The notes beneath the pieces were generated by a model that saw only the letters and a program-made list of their open reading frames with translations, did no database searches and was not told where the DNA came from. A DNA stretch of 45,012 nt, taken from NCBI GenBank assembly GCA_964247295.1, contig CAXTTV010000014.1:1-45012 (forward strand), read 5' to 3'. A program made the position numbers and the translations under genes. Shown piece by piece: positions 33,478 to 41,911 of this stretch. Numbering within the stretch: the stretch's first letter is position 1; each line of letters starts with the position of its first letter. Origin of the DNA: CAXTTV01 sp964247295. GTDB taxonomy: Bacteria; Chloroflexota; Ktedonobacteria; Ktedonobacterales; Ktedonobacteraceae.

Positions 33478-33513
33478 GGGCGTCTGTTCTATTCGATAAT
33501 GAGGCAGACGCCC
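33478..33513. terminator. Bidirectional hairpin between convergent genes
   Basis: GGGCGTCTG and CAGACGCCC pair perfectly over 9 GC-rich bases around an 18-base loop. It sits between the hotdog gene (stop 33440) and the minus-strand hydrolase (stop 33538). Confidence 0.65.
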
Positions 33514-33537
33514 CGATAGATCTACTCTAGAAAAAGG

Positions 33538-34371
33538 TCAGGATTTCAAGAAGGCCAGTAACTCGCGATTGATCTCTTCCGCGTGTGTCCAAGGGATACC
33601 GTGTGATCCATCCTTGATTACGACCAGCTTGCTTCCTTTAATAGTCTCGCTCAAGGGCCGGCCCGTAACTTCCAGAGGAAGAATCCGGTCGGCATCCCCA
33701 TGAATAATCAGTGAAGGGACACTGACTTTAGAGACATCTTTACGGAAATCAGTGAGCCAGGTGGGAACGCAGGCAGCGGTAGCGATAGCGGAGGCTCCAA
33801 CAGCGACATTCCAATTGGCGTGAACAACCTCTTCACTCACCAGCTTGCCCAGAGTTTGATCAAGATTATAGAAGTTCTGGAAGAATTGTGTATGATAGGC
33901 CGGGCGATCCTTCTGGATGCTCGCGATGATACCATCAAAAACATCTTGAGGCACGCCATCGGGATGATCATCCGTTTTCAGCAGGAATGGAGGGATTGGC
34001 GCAACAAATACGGCCTTGCTAACACGATCCGTACCATATTTCGAGATATAGCGCGCGACCTCGCCAGTTCCCATCGAGTGTCCGACCAGCGTAGCCTTAC
34101 GCAGATCAAGTTGATTCATTAGCGTATTGAGATCGGCGGCGAAGGTATCGTAATCGTAACCAGTAGCTGGCTGGCTGGATTTGCCAAAGCCCCGGCGATC
34201 ATAGGTAATCGTTCGATATCCTGCCTGAAGCAGAGCATTTATCTCTTTCTCCCAGGCAGCTCCATTGAGTGGAAAGCCATGAATGAGCACAACAGGATTG
34301 CCAGAGCCGTGGTCCTCGTAGTAGAGCTCGATGGACCCTGAATTCTCTTTCCCAACAGTGATATACGGCAT
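33538..34371 (-). CDS. Alpha/beta hydrolase, cofactor-free haloperoxidase-like
   Basis: 277 residues. The oxyanion-hole segment VVLIHGFPLNGAAWEKE, YDRRGFGKSS, nucleophile elbow VGHSMGTGEVARY (S99), the acid region IIHGDADRILPLE (D226/D228) and the histidine in KDGSHGIPWTH (H257) form a complete catalytic triad. The order and spacing resemble non-haem chloroperoxidases and esterases. ATGs at 34377 and 34371 are both possible; the second has AAAGGAAA at seven bases and is chosen. Unlike the relic at 23070-23665 it is intact. Confidence 0.9.
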   Translation of the reverse strand: MPYITVGKENSGSIELYYEDHGSGNPVVLIHGFPLNGAAWEKEINALLQAGYRTITYDRRGFGKSSQPATGYDYDTFAADLNTLMNQLDLRKATLVGHSMGTGEVARYISKYGTDRVSKAVFVAPIPPFLLKTDDHPDGVPQDVFDGIIASIQKDRPAYHTQFFQNFYNLDQTLGKLVSEEVVHANWNVAVGASAIATAACVPTWLTDFRKDVSKVSVPSLIIHGDADRILPLEVTGRPLSETIKGSKLVVIKDGSHGIPWTHAEEINRELLAFLKS

Positions 34372-34551
34372 GCGCATTTCCTTTCTTTAAGAAAACCATC
34401 AAATCGGAAGCCTCTATCATAGTGTGATAAAAGGTAATTACATATCCGCTAGCTATAGTTTTGTACGTGGCGTGATGCCCATCTTTAGTATAAACAGTTG
34501 AATGAATTCTGCCATTCGAGCTACTGCCGTATACAAAAACAGCACGTTTAG

Positions 34552-35013
34552 TTATGGATGCGCAATCTCCAGGATCATCTCAATCTCCACGGAAGCATTC
34601 GCTGGAAGCCCAGCCACGCCGATCGCCGACCGGGCATGCTTGCCCCGCTCCTCAAATACCTCGATCAAAAGGTTTGACGCCCCATTGATCACTTTAGGAT
34701 GATCAGTGAAATTCTCAGCGCTATTGACCATACCCAGCAGTTTAACGATCCGGCTCACGCGATCCAGATTTCCAATCTCTCCTGCGGCGGTTCCAAGAAG
34801 ATCAATCGCTACCTGACGCGCCGCCTGCGCGGCCTGTTCCACCGTGACATCGCGCCCGACTTTTCCCGTTAGCGCGAAATCCTTTCCCAGGGAGGCATGT
34901 CCCGAGACAAAAAGCAGATTGCCTGTACGTACTGCTGGCAGAAAGCTACCAATAGGCGCTGTTTGGGGAGGGAGGTGGATTCCCAGAGAGGCCAATTTCT
35001 GTTCTATTTGCAT
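34552..35013 (-). CDS. RidA/YjgF-family protein
   Basis: 153 residues matching the YjgF/YER057c/UK114 fold: APIGSFLPAVRTGNLLFVSG, GKVGRDVTVEQAAQAARQVA, DRVSRIVKLLGMVNS and GVAGLPANASVEIEMILEIA. RidA itself deaminates reactive enamine/imine intermediates. This subgroup (longer, with the ALTGKVGRDV insert) is less characterised and often lacks the key arginine, so the enzyme activity is uncertain. AAAGGATAG precedes the ATG. It is transcribed away from the AspRS fragment and towards the hydrolase. Confidence 0.88.
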   Translation of the reverse strand: MQIEQKLASLGIHLPPQTAPIGSFLPAVRTGNLLFVSGHASLGKDFALTGKVGRDVTVEQAAQAARQVAIDLLGTAAGEIGNLDRVSRIVKLLGMVNSAENFTDHPKVINGASNLLIEVFEERGKHARSAIGVAGLPANASVEIEMILEIAHP

Positions 35014-35192
35014 CTAACTATCCTTTTTTAAGAAAATTTTGTGTTCTTCATAAAGCATAGAGAAAACTGGCCCTCATTTCAAGAGCCAATTGCGGGGAAA
35101 GTGGCCTTCTTTTCACCCAACTTGCGATGTCATAGCCGCCGTCGGATCACTGTTCATACGGTTGAATCTGGCGATGAGAGTGATCTCTGTCT

Positions 35193-35224
35193 CCACGGGT
35201 CCACACGTGACCCGACCTACGAAG
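35193..35224 (-). repeat. Dispersed 32-bp repeat, copy 2
   Basis: The inverted counterpart of 32168-32199, matching at 30 of 32 positions. It ends 28 bp before the start codon of the truncated AspRS gene, so it may lie in its leader or mark a recombination boundary. Confidence 0.75.
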
Positions 35225-35252
35225 CCTTTGGACGTTTCCACTTCATATTCTA

Positions 35253-36047
35253 ATGAAACAACGCATACCCACTACTGAGGTCGCGGCCCATTTTGGCGAA
35301 TGCATCTGCATCGCCGGTTGGTTGCATTCTGTACGCCGGTTGGGCGGTCTTACCTTTCTGGTAATTCGTGATGGCTGGGGACAGCTTCATGCCGTAGCCA
35401 AGACCGAAGAGGAGATCGCGCCGCTTTCCCAGGTTGAGGCTGGGATTGAGAGTGTCATTATGATTGAGGGAACAGTAGTGAGCGAGGTCCAGGCTCCAAC
35501 TGGCGTCGAGCTACACGCTATTCGGATCGAGGTGATCAGCCCAGTTTCGGATGCGCCACCGATCGCTCTCAACAAACACAAAATGACCGCCACCCAGACA
35601 ACCTTGCTGGATCACGCGGCAGTGACGAACCGCCATCCCGCGCGACGAGCGATCTTCCGCCTCTCCTCCGGGGTCATGGCCGGTTTCCGAGAGATTCTGG
35701 TCTCTCAAGTCTTTACAGAGATTCAGACGCCCAAAATTGTTGCAGCAGCCACCGAGAGCGGGGCCAATGTTTTTCAGCTTGACTACTTTGGGCGACCGGC
35801 CTATCTGGCGCAGAGCCCCCAGCTTTACAAGCAGATCATGGTTGGTGTTTTTGAGCGGGTCTTTGAGGTCGGTCCGGTTTTTCGGGCCGAACCCCATGAC
35901 ACCACCCGTCACCTGAATGAGTACGTGGGCAAGGCGACCAGACAGATCCTTGGTAACGAAAAACGTATCATTCACTATCCTCTTTTCTCAATCACTTCTT
36001 ATGTTAAATCTAAAATATGGGATAGACAAATCCTTTATTTAAACTAA
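35253..36047 (+). pseudogene. aspS: Aspartyl-tRNA synthetase, 3'-truncated
   Basis: The frame encodes an archaeal-type (short, possibly non-discriminating) AspRS up to residue 225. It has an OB-fold anticodon-binding domain (GWLHSVRRLGGLTFLVIRDG), motif 1 region (FREILVSQVFTEIQTPKIV), ANVFQLDYFGRPAYLAQSPQ, and motif 2 in VFRAEPHDTTRHLNEY. Family members then continue with SLD-type sequence, a further 200 residues and motif 3 with the ATP-binding arginine. Here the sequence switches at about 35928 to 39 unrelated residues and a stop in AT-rich DNA. Without motif 3 it cannot aminoacylate. It is either a relic or an OB-domain paralogue with a new role. The cell must have another AspRS elsewhere. 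Confidence 0.85.
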
Positions 36048-36149
36048 TTTCATATTTCTGCCTGTAGATAAAATAGATATTGTTTTATATTGAGAAACAG
36101 TGTCAGGGTTATATAGAAGCAAGAAGTCTAAAAAAAAAGATAGTGGTAG

Positions 36150-36187
36150 AAAATTTTGTCCAGTTCGTAACAATTGGACAAAATTTT
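36150..36187. terminator. Perfect 13-bp hairpin after the truncated AspRS
   Basis: AAAATTTTGTCCA and TGGACAAAATTTT are perfect complements around a 12-base loop, with T-rich sequence on the far side. It could terminate the truncated AspRS transcript, or be the end of a mobile sequence that cut the gene. Confidence 0.5.
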
Positions 36188-36408
36188 TATGAATAAAACC
36201 TTTAATAATTACATTACCAGGTACTTTTTTAGAATATGGGACAGCATATTTTGAGACCAGTAACTATTGTTATAGAGAATGCTGTACAGTGGAACAGATA
36301 GGGAAAAGAAAAGTAACGAAGCGTCCGAAGTTTATAGAAAAGAGCTATATAAAAAATGATCGCTTGAAAGTCCAAAAATTTCCATGGAAAAATTTACTTA
36401 AAGGTATC

Positions 36409-36437
36409 TTGCACGCTTTGCGATTGTCCACTATACT
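36409..36437 (+). promoter_or_regulatory. Promoter of the kinase/response-regulator operon
   Basis: TTGCAC (36409-36414), 17-bp spacer, TATACT (36432-36437): a near-consensus sigma-70-type promoter about 55 bp upstream of the kinase start. Confidence 0.65.
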
Positions 36438-36491
36438 GTGAACACACGTGAAGTATTGTAAAAAGAGGTTTGTTTGTAAGGGAAAGTGTGA

Positions 36492-39395
36492 ATGGATGGC
36501 TATTTGACAACTAATGAGATTGCTCTTCGGTTAAACGTGAAAGTGGAGACGGTGCGCCGCTGGATTAACCAGGGGAGACTTCCTGGCCTATCCTTAGGTC
36601 GGGCCGGTTATCGTGTCCGCCAGGAAGATTTTGATTGTTTTGTAGCGCAGCGGCATCCAGCATCAGATTTTTCTCAGTTAGCTTCCTCTACTTCCCATAC
36701 GGAGGCCAGTGAGAATGCTCGAATGGAGGCTATAGCGACCCTGATTCTTGAACGCACGACTGATGGTATCCTCCTTTTTAGTCTTGAGGGGCAGTGTCAA
36801 TACGTAAATGAGGCTGCCGCCCAACTTCTGGGCGTACCAGCGGACCAGATACCTGGTAAAACGTTGGCCCAGATCCTACCAGATCAGAGTATTGATTTAA
36901 AGAAAAATGTAAGTAGGGCAAGCAGTGATTTCTATTCAACCGCAATGGACCGTTGGTTTCAGTTGCGCACCTTTGCGGCATTGCAGGGGTGGTGTCTCTC
37001 ATTCCTCGATATTACGGAGCGTAAGCAATTAGAGGCACAACTGCGTGAGCGAGAGCAACAGTTTTCAACATTGGTTGAACACATGCCCGATATTGTTTTG
37101 CGCCTGGACCGTGATCTCCGCCATCTTTATGTGAGTCCTACCATTGAGCACATCACCGGATATCCCCCTGAGGCCTGGTTAGGGAAAACTGCGCGTGAGA
37201 TGGGGTTGCCTGCCGAGGAATGTGATCGTTTTGAGGCTTGTTGCCAGGAGGCATTAAAGACTGGTCAGGAGCAGCAGATAGAAATTTTCTATCTGGAGCG
37301 TTGGCAGCGTTCGCGTGTGCTTCCCGAGTACGATCCCACCGGTGTGGTGAAGGCCTTTATGTGCATTACTGAGGAAATCACTGGACGTAAACGCCGGGAA
37401 TTGAATATCGCATTTTTATCTCGGCTTGAGAAAGATTTTAGCCTGGGTTTATGCCCGGATGAACTGCTAAAAATTGTTGGCGAGAAGATTATCTATTATC
37501 TGGGTCTTTCACGCATATCATTTTCACAGATCAATGATGAGATTGGGGAAGTTATAGGTCTTTATGATAGCGGCGATCAAGGGTTACAACGCTTTGGAGG
37601 GTCTGAGCAGCTCTTCAACTATTTAAGTAAAGATTTTCTACTAGAAATGCAAGATGGAGCGGTTATCGCTATAGATGATATTGTCAGCGATCCCCGCACC
37701 GTTGCCTATGTTGAAGCCTACAAGCCATATCAAGTGCGTGCGCAGATGTTAGCCCCGCATGTAAGCAATGGGCGGGTAAATTTTATGATTGCTTTGCAGC
37801 GTGACAAGCCATACCAGTGGCGAGCCGACGAGGTTAATTTGGCGCGGGAATTAGGCGCACGCATCTATCCACAACTGGAAAGAGCACGTGTCGAAGAGGA
37901 TCTGCGTGAAAGCCGGGCCGAGATCGAAAAGCAGTGGCGCTTTTTTGATGCTGTGCTTGCCAATGTCAGCAGCCCTGTTTTTGCCTGGAACCGTCAGGAA
38001 CAATTTGTCTATGTTAATCGCACGTTGGAAAGGTTATGGGGTAGGGATCAAAGCGACGTTATAGGAAAAACTCTGGTGGATTTAGAGGATTTAGGGTATA
38101 CACCAGAGATTACTACCATGCTTACAAAGCAAATCCAACAGGTTTTTCAGACCGGGGCGGATGTAAATGGTGAAGTTGCTTATACCAGTCCCGCTGGTGT
38201 TCTGGGCTACTTTGAATATACATATAGTCCAGTAACATCTGTTGATGGAACTGTAGAGCTGGTTGTTGGTGTCTCGCAAAACGTTACCGATCGTAAGCAG
38301 ATGGAAGAGCATTTTCGCTCAATCGCGAACTCCATGCCGCAACTGCTCTGGTCTGCTCGTGCGGACGGAGCAATCGACTTTTTTAACGAACGTATGCACG
38401 AGTATGCTCCAATGACTCGGAACGAGGAAGGTATCTATCAATGGCAGATGCTTGTGCATCCAGATGATAGGGAAGCGGTTATTCATGTCTGGGAACGCGC
38501 AATCAGAACAGAGAAGGTATTTGAACACGAACATCGTCTTCAGATGCGGGATGGAACATATTGTTGGCACCTTGTCCGAGGTGTTCCTATATATGATGTG
38601 AACAGTTCTTTGCTGCGTTGGTATGGTACCAAAACCGATATAGAGCAGTTAAAGCAACTTGAGAGACAAAGAAGTGAATTTATTGGTCTTGTGAGCCATG
38701 AGCTAAAAACACCTGTGACTTCCGCCAAAGCCTTTACCGAAGTTTTGGAAAGTCGGTTCCGTAAAGCCGGAGACGAAAAATCAGCGATCCTGCTTCATAA
38801 AATGCATGCCCAGATGGACAAGTTAACGCACCTGATCAGTGATCTTCTGGATGTCACCAGATTTGAATCCGGTAAGCTTCTATTTAATGAAAACTTCTTT
38901 GTTTTTGATGATCTTGTGAATGATATCATTGAAGAGGTTCAGCGCACTACAACGCATAAAATCGTTAAGCAGGGGGAGGCTCCGACAGTTGTCTATGGAG
39001 ATCGTGAGCGGATTGGACAGGTCATTAGCAATCTCCTGACGAACGCCATTAAATATTCACCCAATGCTACTCAGGTTGTTGTAATCTCTTCCGCAACGGA
39101 GCAAGAGGTGTGCCTCTGCGTCCAGGATTTCGGAATAGGGATTGCGCAGGACAAGCTTCCCCACGTCTTTGAGCGCTTTTTTCGCGAGGCCGGTTTGCGC
39201 GAGGATACTTTCGCGGGTCTTGGTCTAGGATTATATATCGCCTCCGAAATTATTCATCGGCAGCGGGGTCATATGTGGGTGAGTAGTGAGAAAGGTCATG
39301 GCTCGACATTTTGTTTCACTTTACCCTTGCCACAGAGTAGAGATAGATCTCTTAATGAACAACCGATCAGTGAGAAGGGAGAAACCCATGAATAG
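36492..39395 (+). CDS. Sensor histidine kinase with N-terminal excisionase-type HTH, PAS and GAF domains
   Basis: 967 residues. Residues 1-58 are an excisionase/MerR-like DNA-binding helix-turn-helix (YLTTNEIALRLNVKVETVRR, WINQGRLPGLSLG). Then come a PAS domain (about 75-180), a second PAS (about 187-300, HMPDIVLRLDRDLRHLYVSP) and a GAF-like region (about 303-465). Two more PAS/PAC domains follow (about 483-600 and 605-725). Last is a kinase core: H-box H736 in LVSHELKTPVTS, N-box ISNLLTNAIKYSP, G1 DFGIGIA, F-box FERFFRE and G2 GLGLGLYIA. No membrane helix is evident, so it is a soluble sensor. Its stop overlaps the start of the response regulator by 8 bp. A DNA-binding domain on the kinase is unusual. 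Confidence 0.92.
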   Translation: MDGYLTTNEIALRLNVKVETVRRWINQGRLPGLSLGRAGYRVRQEDFDCFVAQRHPASDFSQLASSTSHTEASENARMEAIATLILERTTDGILLFSLEGQCQYVNEAAAQLLGVPADQIPGKTLAQILPDQSIDLKKNVSRASSDFYSTAMDRWFQLRTFAALQGWCLSFLDITERKQLEAQLREREQQFSTLVEHMPDIVLRLDRDLRHLYVSPTIEHITGYPPEAWLGKTAREMGLPAEECDRFEACCQEALKTGQEQQIEIFYLERWQRSRVLPEYDPTGVVKAFMCITEEITGRKRRELNIAFLSRLEKDFSLGLCPDELLKIVGEKIIYYLGLSRISFSQINDEIGEVIGLYDSGDQGLQRFGGSEQLFNYLSKDFLLEMQDGAVIAIDDIVSDPRTVAYVEAYKPYQVRAQMLAPHVSNGRVNFMIALQRDKPYQWRADEVNLARELGARIYPQLERARVEEDLRESRAEIEKQWRFFDAVLANVSSPVFAWNRQEQFVYVNRTLERLWGRDQSDVIGKTLVDLEDLGYTPEITTMLTKQIQQVFQTGADVNGEVAYTSPAGVLGYFEYTYSPVTSVDGTVELVVGVSQNVTDRKQMEEHFRSIANSMPQLLWSARADGAIDFFNERMHEYAPMTRNEEGIYQWQMLVHPDDREAVIHVWERAIRTEKVFEHEHRLQMRDGTYCWHLVRGVPIYDVNSSLLRWYGTKTDIEQLKQLERQRSEFIGLVSHELKTPVTSAKAFTEVLESRFRKAGDEKSAILLHKMHAQMDKLTHLISDLLDVTRFESGKLLFNENFFVFDDLVNDIIEEVQRTTTHKIVKQGEAPTVVYGDRERIGQVISNLLTNAIKYSPNATQVVVISSATEQEVCLCVQDFGIGIAQDKLPHVFERFFREAGLREDTFAGLGLGLYIASEIIHRQRGHMWVSSEKGHGSTFCFTLPLPQSRDRSLNEQPISEKGETHE

Positions 39396-39753
39396 AACAT
39401 ATGATGTACTGATTGCCGATGATGATCCCGCGATCATCGAAGCTATTTCGCTTATGCTTGAAGATGCGGGATATACCACTCGGGCATTGGATGAAGATGA
39501 AACCCCGGAAGATATACAGGGAGATCTTCCGGGGGTACTTCTCTTAGATATCTGGATGTCAGGGAAAGATGGACGTGAGATCTGTAAATATTTAAAGCGG
39601 CAGCCGGCGACACAGGATCTGCCGATTATTCTGGTATCCGCTAACAGCGATATCCGGGCAATTGCTGAAGAGGCGGGGGCGGACGACTTTCTCGCCAAAC
39701 CATTTGGTATGCAAGAAGTCATCGACAAGGTCGGGAAGTATGTGACCTTATAG
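39388..39753 (+). CDS. Single-domain response regulator (CheY-like)
   Basis: 121 residues, receiver domain only: acidic pocket IADDDPAI, phospho-acceptor D54 in LLLDIWMSGKDG, the switch serine in ILVSAN and the lysine in FLAKPFG. It has no output domain. Translation begins inside the kinase gene (ATGAATAG overlap) after AAGGGAG, so the two are co-expressed and translationally coupled. The frame is open upstream within the kinase gene, but only the ATG at 39388 matches the family start. It probably shuttles phosphate to another protein, or feeds back on the kinase. Confidence 0.92.
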   Translation: MNRTYDVLIADDDPAIIEAISLMLEDAGYTTRALDEDETPEDIQGDLPGVLLLDIWMSGKDGREICKYLKRQPATQDLPIILVSANSDIRAIAEEAGADDFLAKPFGMQEVIDKVGKYVTL

Positions 39754-39796
39754 CAGATTCTATAGGGTTAGTATAGTCAGCAACCAGGACAATTTC

Positions 39797-40000
39797 ATGT
39801 ATGGTCTCACTTCAGCAATCTCTGTGCGGCATGTTTCGCCTCCGCTCAACAGCCGTCCTACACGGTGCCCACGGAGCGTCATTTTGTCTGCCACCATTAT
39901 TTCCCAACAGAGACGCAAGCGTATTCACTACACGCTTGTTGCTCTGGCGGCCTTAGCGCTGGTCTGGGAATTTAGCTACTGGAACCTTCTCAGGTTTTAG
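39797..40000 (+). CDS. Possible 67-residue single-pass membrane protein
   Basis: Starts at ATG with AGGACA about eight bases upstream. It has a basic N-terminal half (RPTRCPRS, QQRRKRIHY) followed by one hydrophobic stretch (TLVALAALALVWEFSYW). It lies 43 bp after the response regulator on the same strand and before a terminator hairpin, so it could be a third gene of that operon. Not recognised as any family, and the start is weak. Confidence 0.3.
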   Translation: MYGLTSAISVRHVSPPLNSRPTRCPRSVILSATIISQQRRKRIHYTLVALAALALVWEFSYWNLLRF

Positions 40001-40013
40001 GGAAAAGATAGGA

Positions 40014-40037
40014 GGAGGCTGTGTAGCTACAGCTTCC
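40014..40037 (+). terminator. Terminator after the kinase operon
   Basis: GGAGGCTGT and ACAGCTTCC pair over nine bases (one G-T wobble) with a six-base loop, followed by TTTTCT. Intrinsic terminator for the plus-strand operon, just before the convergent XRE-TPR gene ends at 40073. Confidence 0.7.
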
Positions 40038-40072
40038 TTTTCTAGTTTGTGCAGAGTGGGTTTGTATGACCA

Positions 40073-41299
40073 TCAGAAAGCCTGGAACACATCGTGCAAA
40101 TTTGTCAGCGCATGCTCAGCCGACCACAGGTTCCGCATTACATGATACTGAACTACCAGCTTATTGAAATAGAGGCGAGAGCCGAGGTTTTTCGCGAGTA
40201 AAGCCGCTTCCTCCAACAGCGTATAGCTGGCCTCCAATTCTTTACGCTGAATCTGTATCTCCGCTTGGTAGTAGAGCAGGTCCAGACGCGTAATTGGCTC
40301 AATCTCTGGATCTCTGGTCTCGTTTTGCATCGCGATTAGAGCCTGCTCGGCCTCTTCAGGTTGCTTCAGGAAGAGGCGGGATTGAGCATCGCCAAACACG
40401 TAAAGGGAGTAGCGAGAGGCACGAAGATAGGGATAGGCGGGATCGTCTTCCGGGTGGAGAGGATAATGTTCATAGGCCAGCCCCATCGCCATCATCGCTT
40501 CTTGAAGTTGCCCACGCATGGCATACACTTCTGCTATTCCAGCGTATGTTCGCCCTTTTAAAAGAGGGGTCACCTTTTCGTCTGACAAAGAAATAGCATA
40601 CTGGTACAGATGTAAGGCATCTTTACTATGCTTGCGTATAAAATCTGGCTCGGCTGTACTCAGATGAAACGCACGGTTCGCCAGGCTGATCAGGGCCGTA
40701 ACCTGGAGATTTAGATCGCCTCCATATTTCGCGTATGCAAATGCCTGTTGGCCAACATGTTGAGCCAACTGAAAGTCTTCACGGTCGATCGCCAGTTCGC
40801 AGATAAGCCGATGAGAATGCGAGGCCAGACCGCTGGCGGCCTGCTGTAGAGGCGAAACCTGCTGAGCAAGTAATGCAGTTTGGTTGCTGTAAAGGGGAAG
40901 AATAGCCTCTACCTGATGCGAATTGCCGTTGTAGTAGAGATCTTGGCAGGCGGCAATGCCATTGGCATAGGTTGTAAGCAGTTCATCATTCCAATAGCCA
41001 TTTAGAGACGGGAAGTGCATGCCGCCAGTTGCTTGTGTCGTAAATAAATTATAAGAAGGGTCATTGGCAAATGTACTGACGGAGCATTTGTTCGTCTCGT
41101 CATCCCTCACATGTAACAACCCGAGCTGTTCAGGGCTTTTCTGAAGGCAGGAGCAAACGCGCTCGACATTATCGATCCTAATGGCCTCACCACGTTCCGC
41201 GCGCTCAATCGTAGATAAAGAAACCTCTGCGAAATCCGCAAGCTGCTGCTGACTCCAACCCTGATGCCGTCGTGCTTCGCGCAACAACATATTTTTCAT
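40073..41299 (-). CDS. XRE-family regulator with C-terminal TPR-like helical domain
   Basis: 408 residues from the preferred start. The HTH at about 3-57 is REARRHQGWSQQQLADFAEV with SLSTIERAERG. The C-terminal two-thirds are helical with degenerate TPRs (LAQQVSPLQQAASGLASHSH, YAGIAEVYAMRGQLQEAMMA). There is no NB-ARC domain, so the layout is that of RRNPP-like or Rgg/PlcR-like sensors rather than the STAND array. An ATG at 41323 is in frame; the ATG at 41299 follows AAAGG and is chosen, though the spacing is long. Target unknown. Confidence 0.8.
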   Translation of the reverse strand: MKNMLLREARRHQGWSQQQLADFAEVSLSTIERAERGEAIRIDNVERVCSCLQKSPEQLGLLHVRDDETNKCSVSTFANDPSYNLFTTQATGGMHFPSLNGYWNDELLTTYANGIAACQDLYYNGNSHQVEAILPLYSNQTALLAQQVSPLQQAASGLASHSHRLICELAIDREDFQLAQHVGQQAFAYAKYGGDLNLQVTALISLANRAFHLSTAEPDFIRKHSKDALHLYQYAISLSDEKVTPLLKGRTYAGIAEVYAMRGQLQEAMMAMGLAYEHYPLHPEDDPAYPYLRASRYSLYVFGDAQSRLFLKQPEEAEQALIAMQNETRDPEIEPITRLDLLYYQAEIQIQRKELEASYTLLEEAALLAKNLGSRLYFNKLVVQYHVMRNLWSAEHALTNLHDVFQAF

Positions 41300-41323
41300 G
41301 AGAGTCTGCCTTTCCCTTCCCAT

Positions 41324-41681
41324 TATATTGAGCTACTCAATCAATGCTTTTTTATATTCAGAAGAGGAATTTTTACAACTTTGTTATCATATCCGCTGCT
41401 ACTGTATCATCGCTATATAGAACACTGTTACGCCTTTTCTTCTCAAAAGTATCATCGTTTAATCACATTTTTTGTAGTTGCAAAGGCAGAGGTCTAATCG
41501 TTTTAGCAATGAAAAATCAAAACGTAGAGATTTATTATAAAACCCGTCAAAAATCAAGGAAAAGTGAGGGGTTAATGAGGGATTAACAGTGAGACCTAAA
41601 TGTACAATAGTGAGAATACTTACTGTAAAATAAAGAGAATAATGCAAAGAACACAGGCCTTATCAAGAAAGGATGCTTGTA
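41324..41681. other. Divergent intergenic region
   Basis: About 350 bp, AT-rich, between the XRE-TPR gene and the small-protein pair. A short palindrome GTTAAT-GAGGG-ATTAAC at 41571-41587 might be an operator. No clear promoter pair and no gene were identified. Confidence 0.4.
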
Positions 41682-41894
41682 ATGGCGGAGAGCGAGATTG
41701 CACGATTCAAAAAAAATTACGCTTTAGAAAGGCAAGCGGCGCAAAGAGGACTGAATGGGCTTGCTATTGTTGCCAACCACGCCAGTATTACCGCGCGTAT
41801 GGAGAAAAAGGCCGATAGGCTTCTCCGTCTTATTGAAGAAGGTAAATTTGGTGAAGTAAAACGTGTGATGGATACTCCTGAGTGGAGCCTGTAG
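41682..41894 (+). CDS. Hypothetical 70-residue charged helical protein
   Basis: GAAAGG lies nine bases before the ATG (an ATG nine bases earlier overlaps that site). The product is highly charged and probably all-helical (ESEIARFKKNYALERQAAQR, ARMEKKADRLLRLIEEGKFG) and ends MDTPEWSL. No family recognised. The next gene starts 17 bp downstream with its own GGAG site, so the two form a pair. Confidence 0.6.
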   Translation: MAESEIARFKKNYALERQAAQRGLNGLAIVANHASITARMEKKADRLLRLIEEGKFGEVKRVMDTPEWSL

Positions 41895-41911
41895 TGTGAA
41901 GGAGAGGAGCT

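Larger units (their letters stand above)
36048..36491. other. AT-rich intergenic region upstream of the sensor kinase
   Basis: About 440 bp with no gene. It contains a long AT-rich hairpin (36150-36187), a weaker ACAGCAT/ATGCTGT pair around 36243-36290, and a well-formed promoter at 36409-36437 for the kinase operon. Confidence 0.55.

Noticed and set aside
41571..41587. GTTAAT-GAGGG-ATTAAC palindrome
   Set aside because: Only six-base arms in AT-rich DNA; not enough to call an operator.
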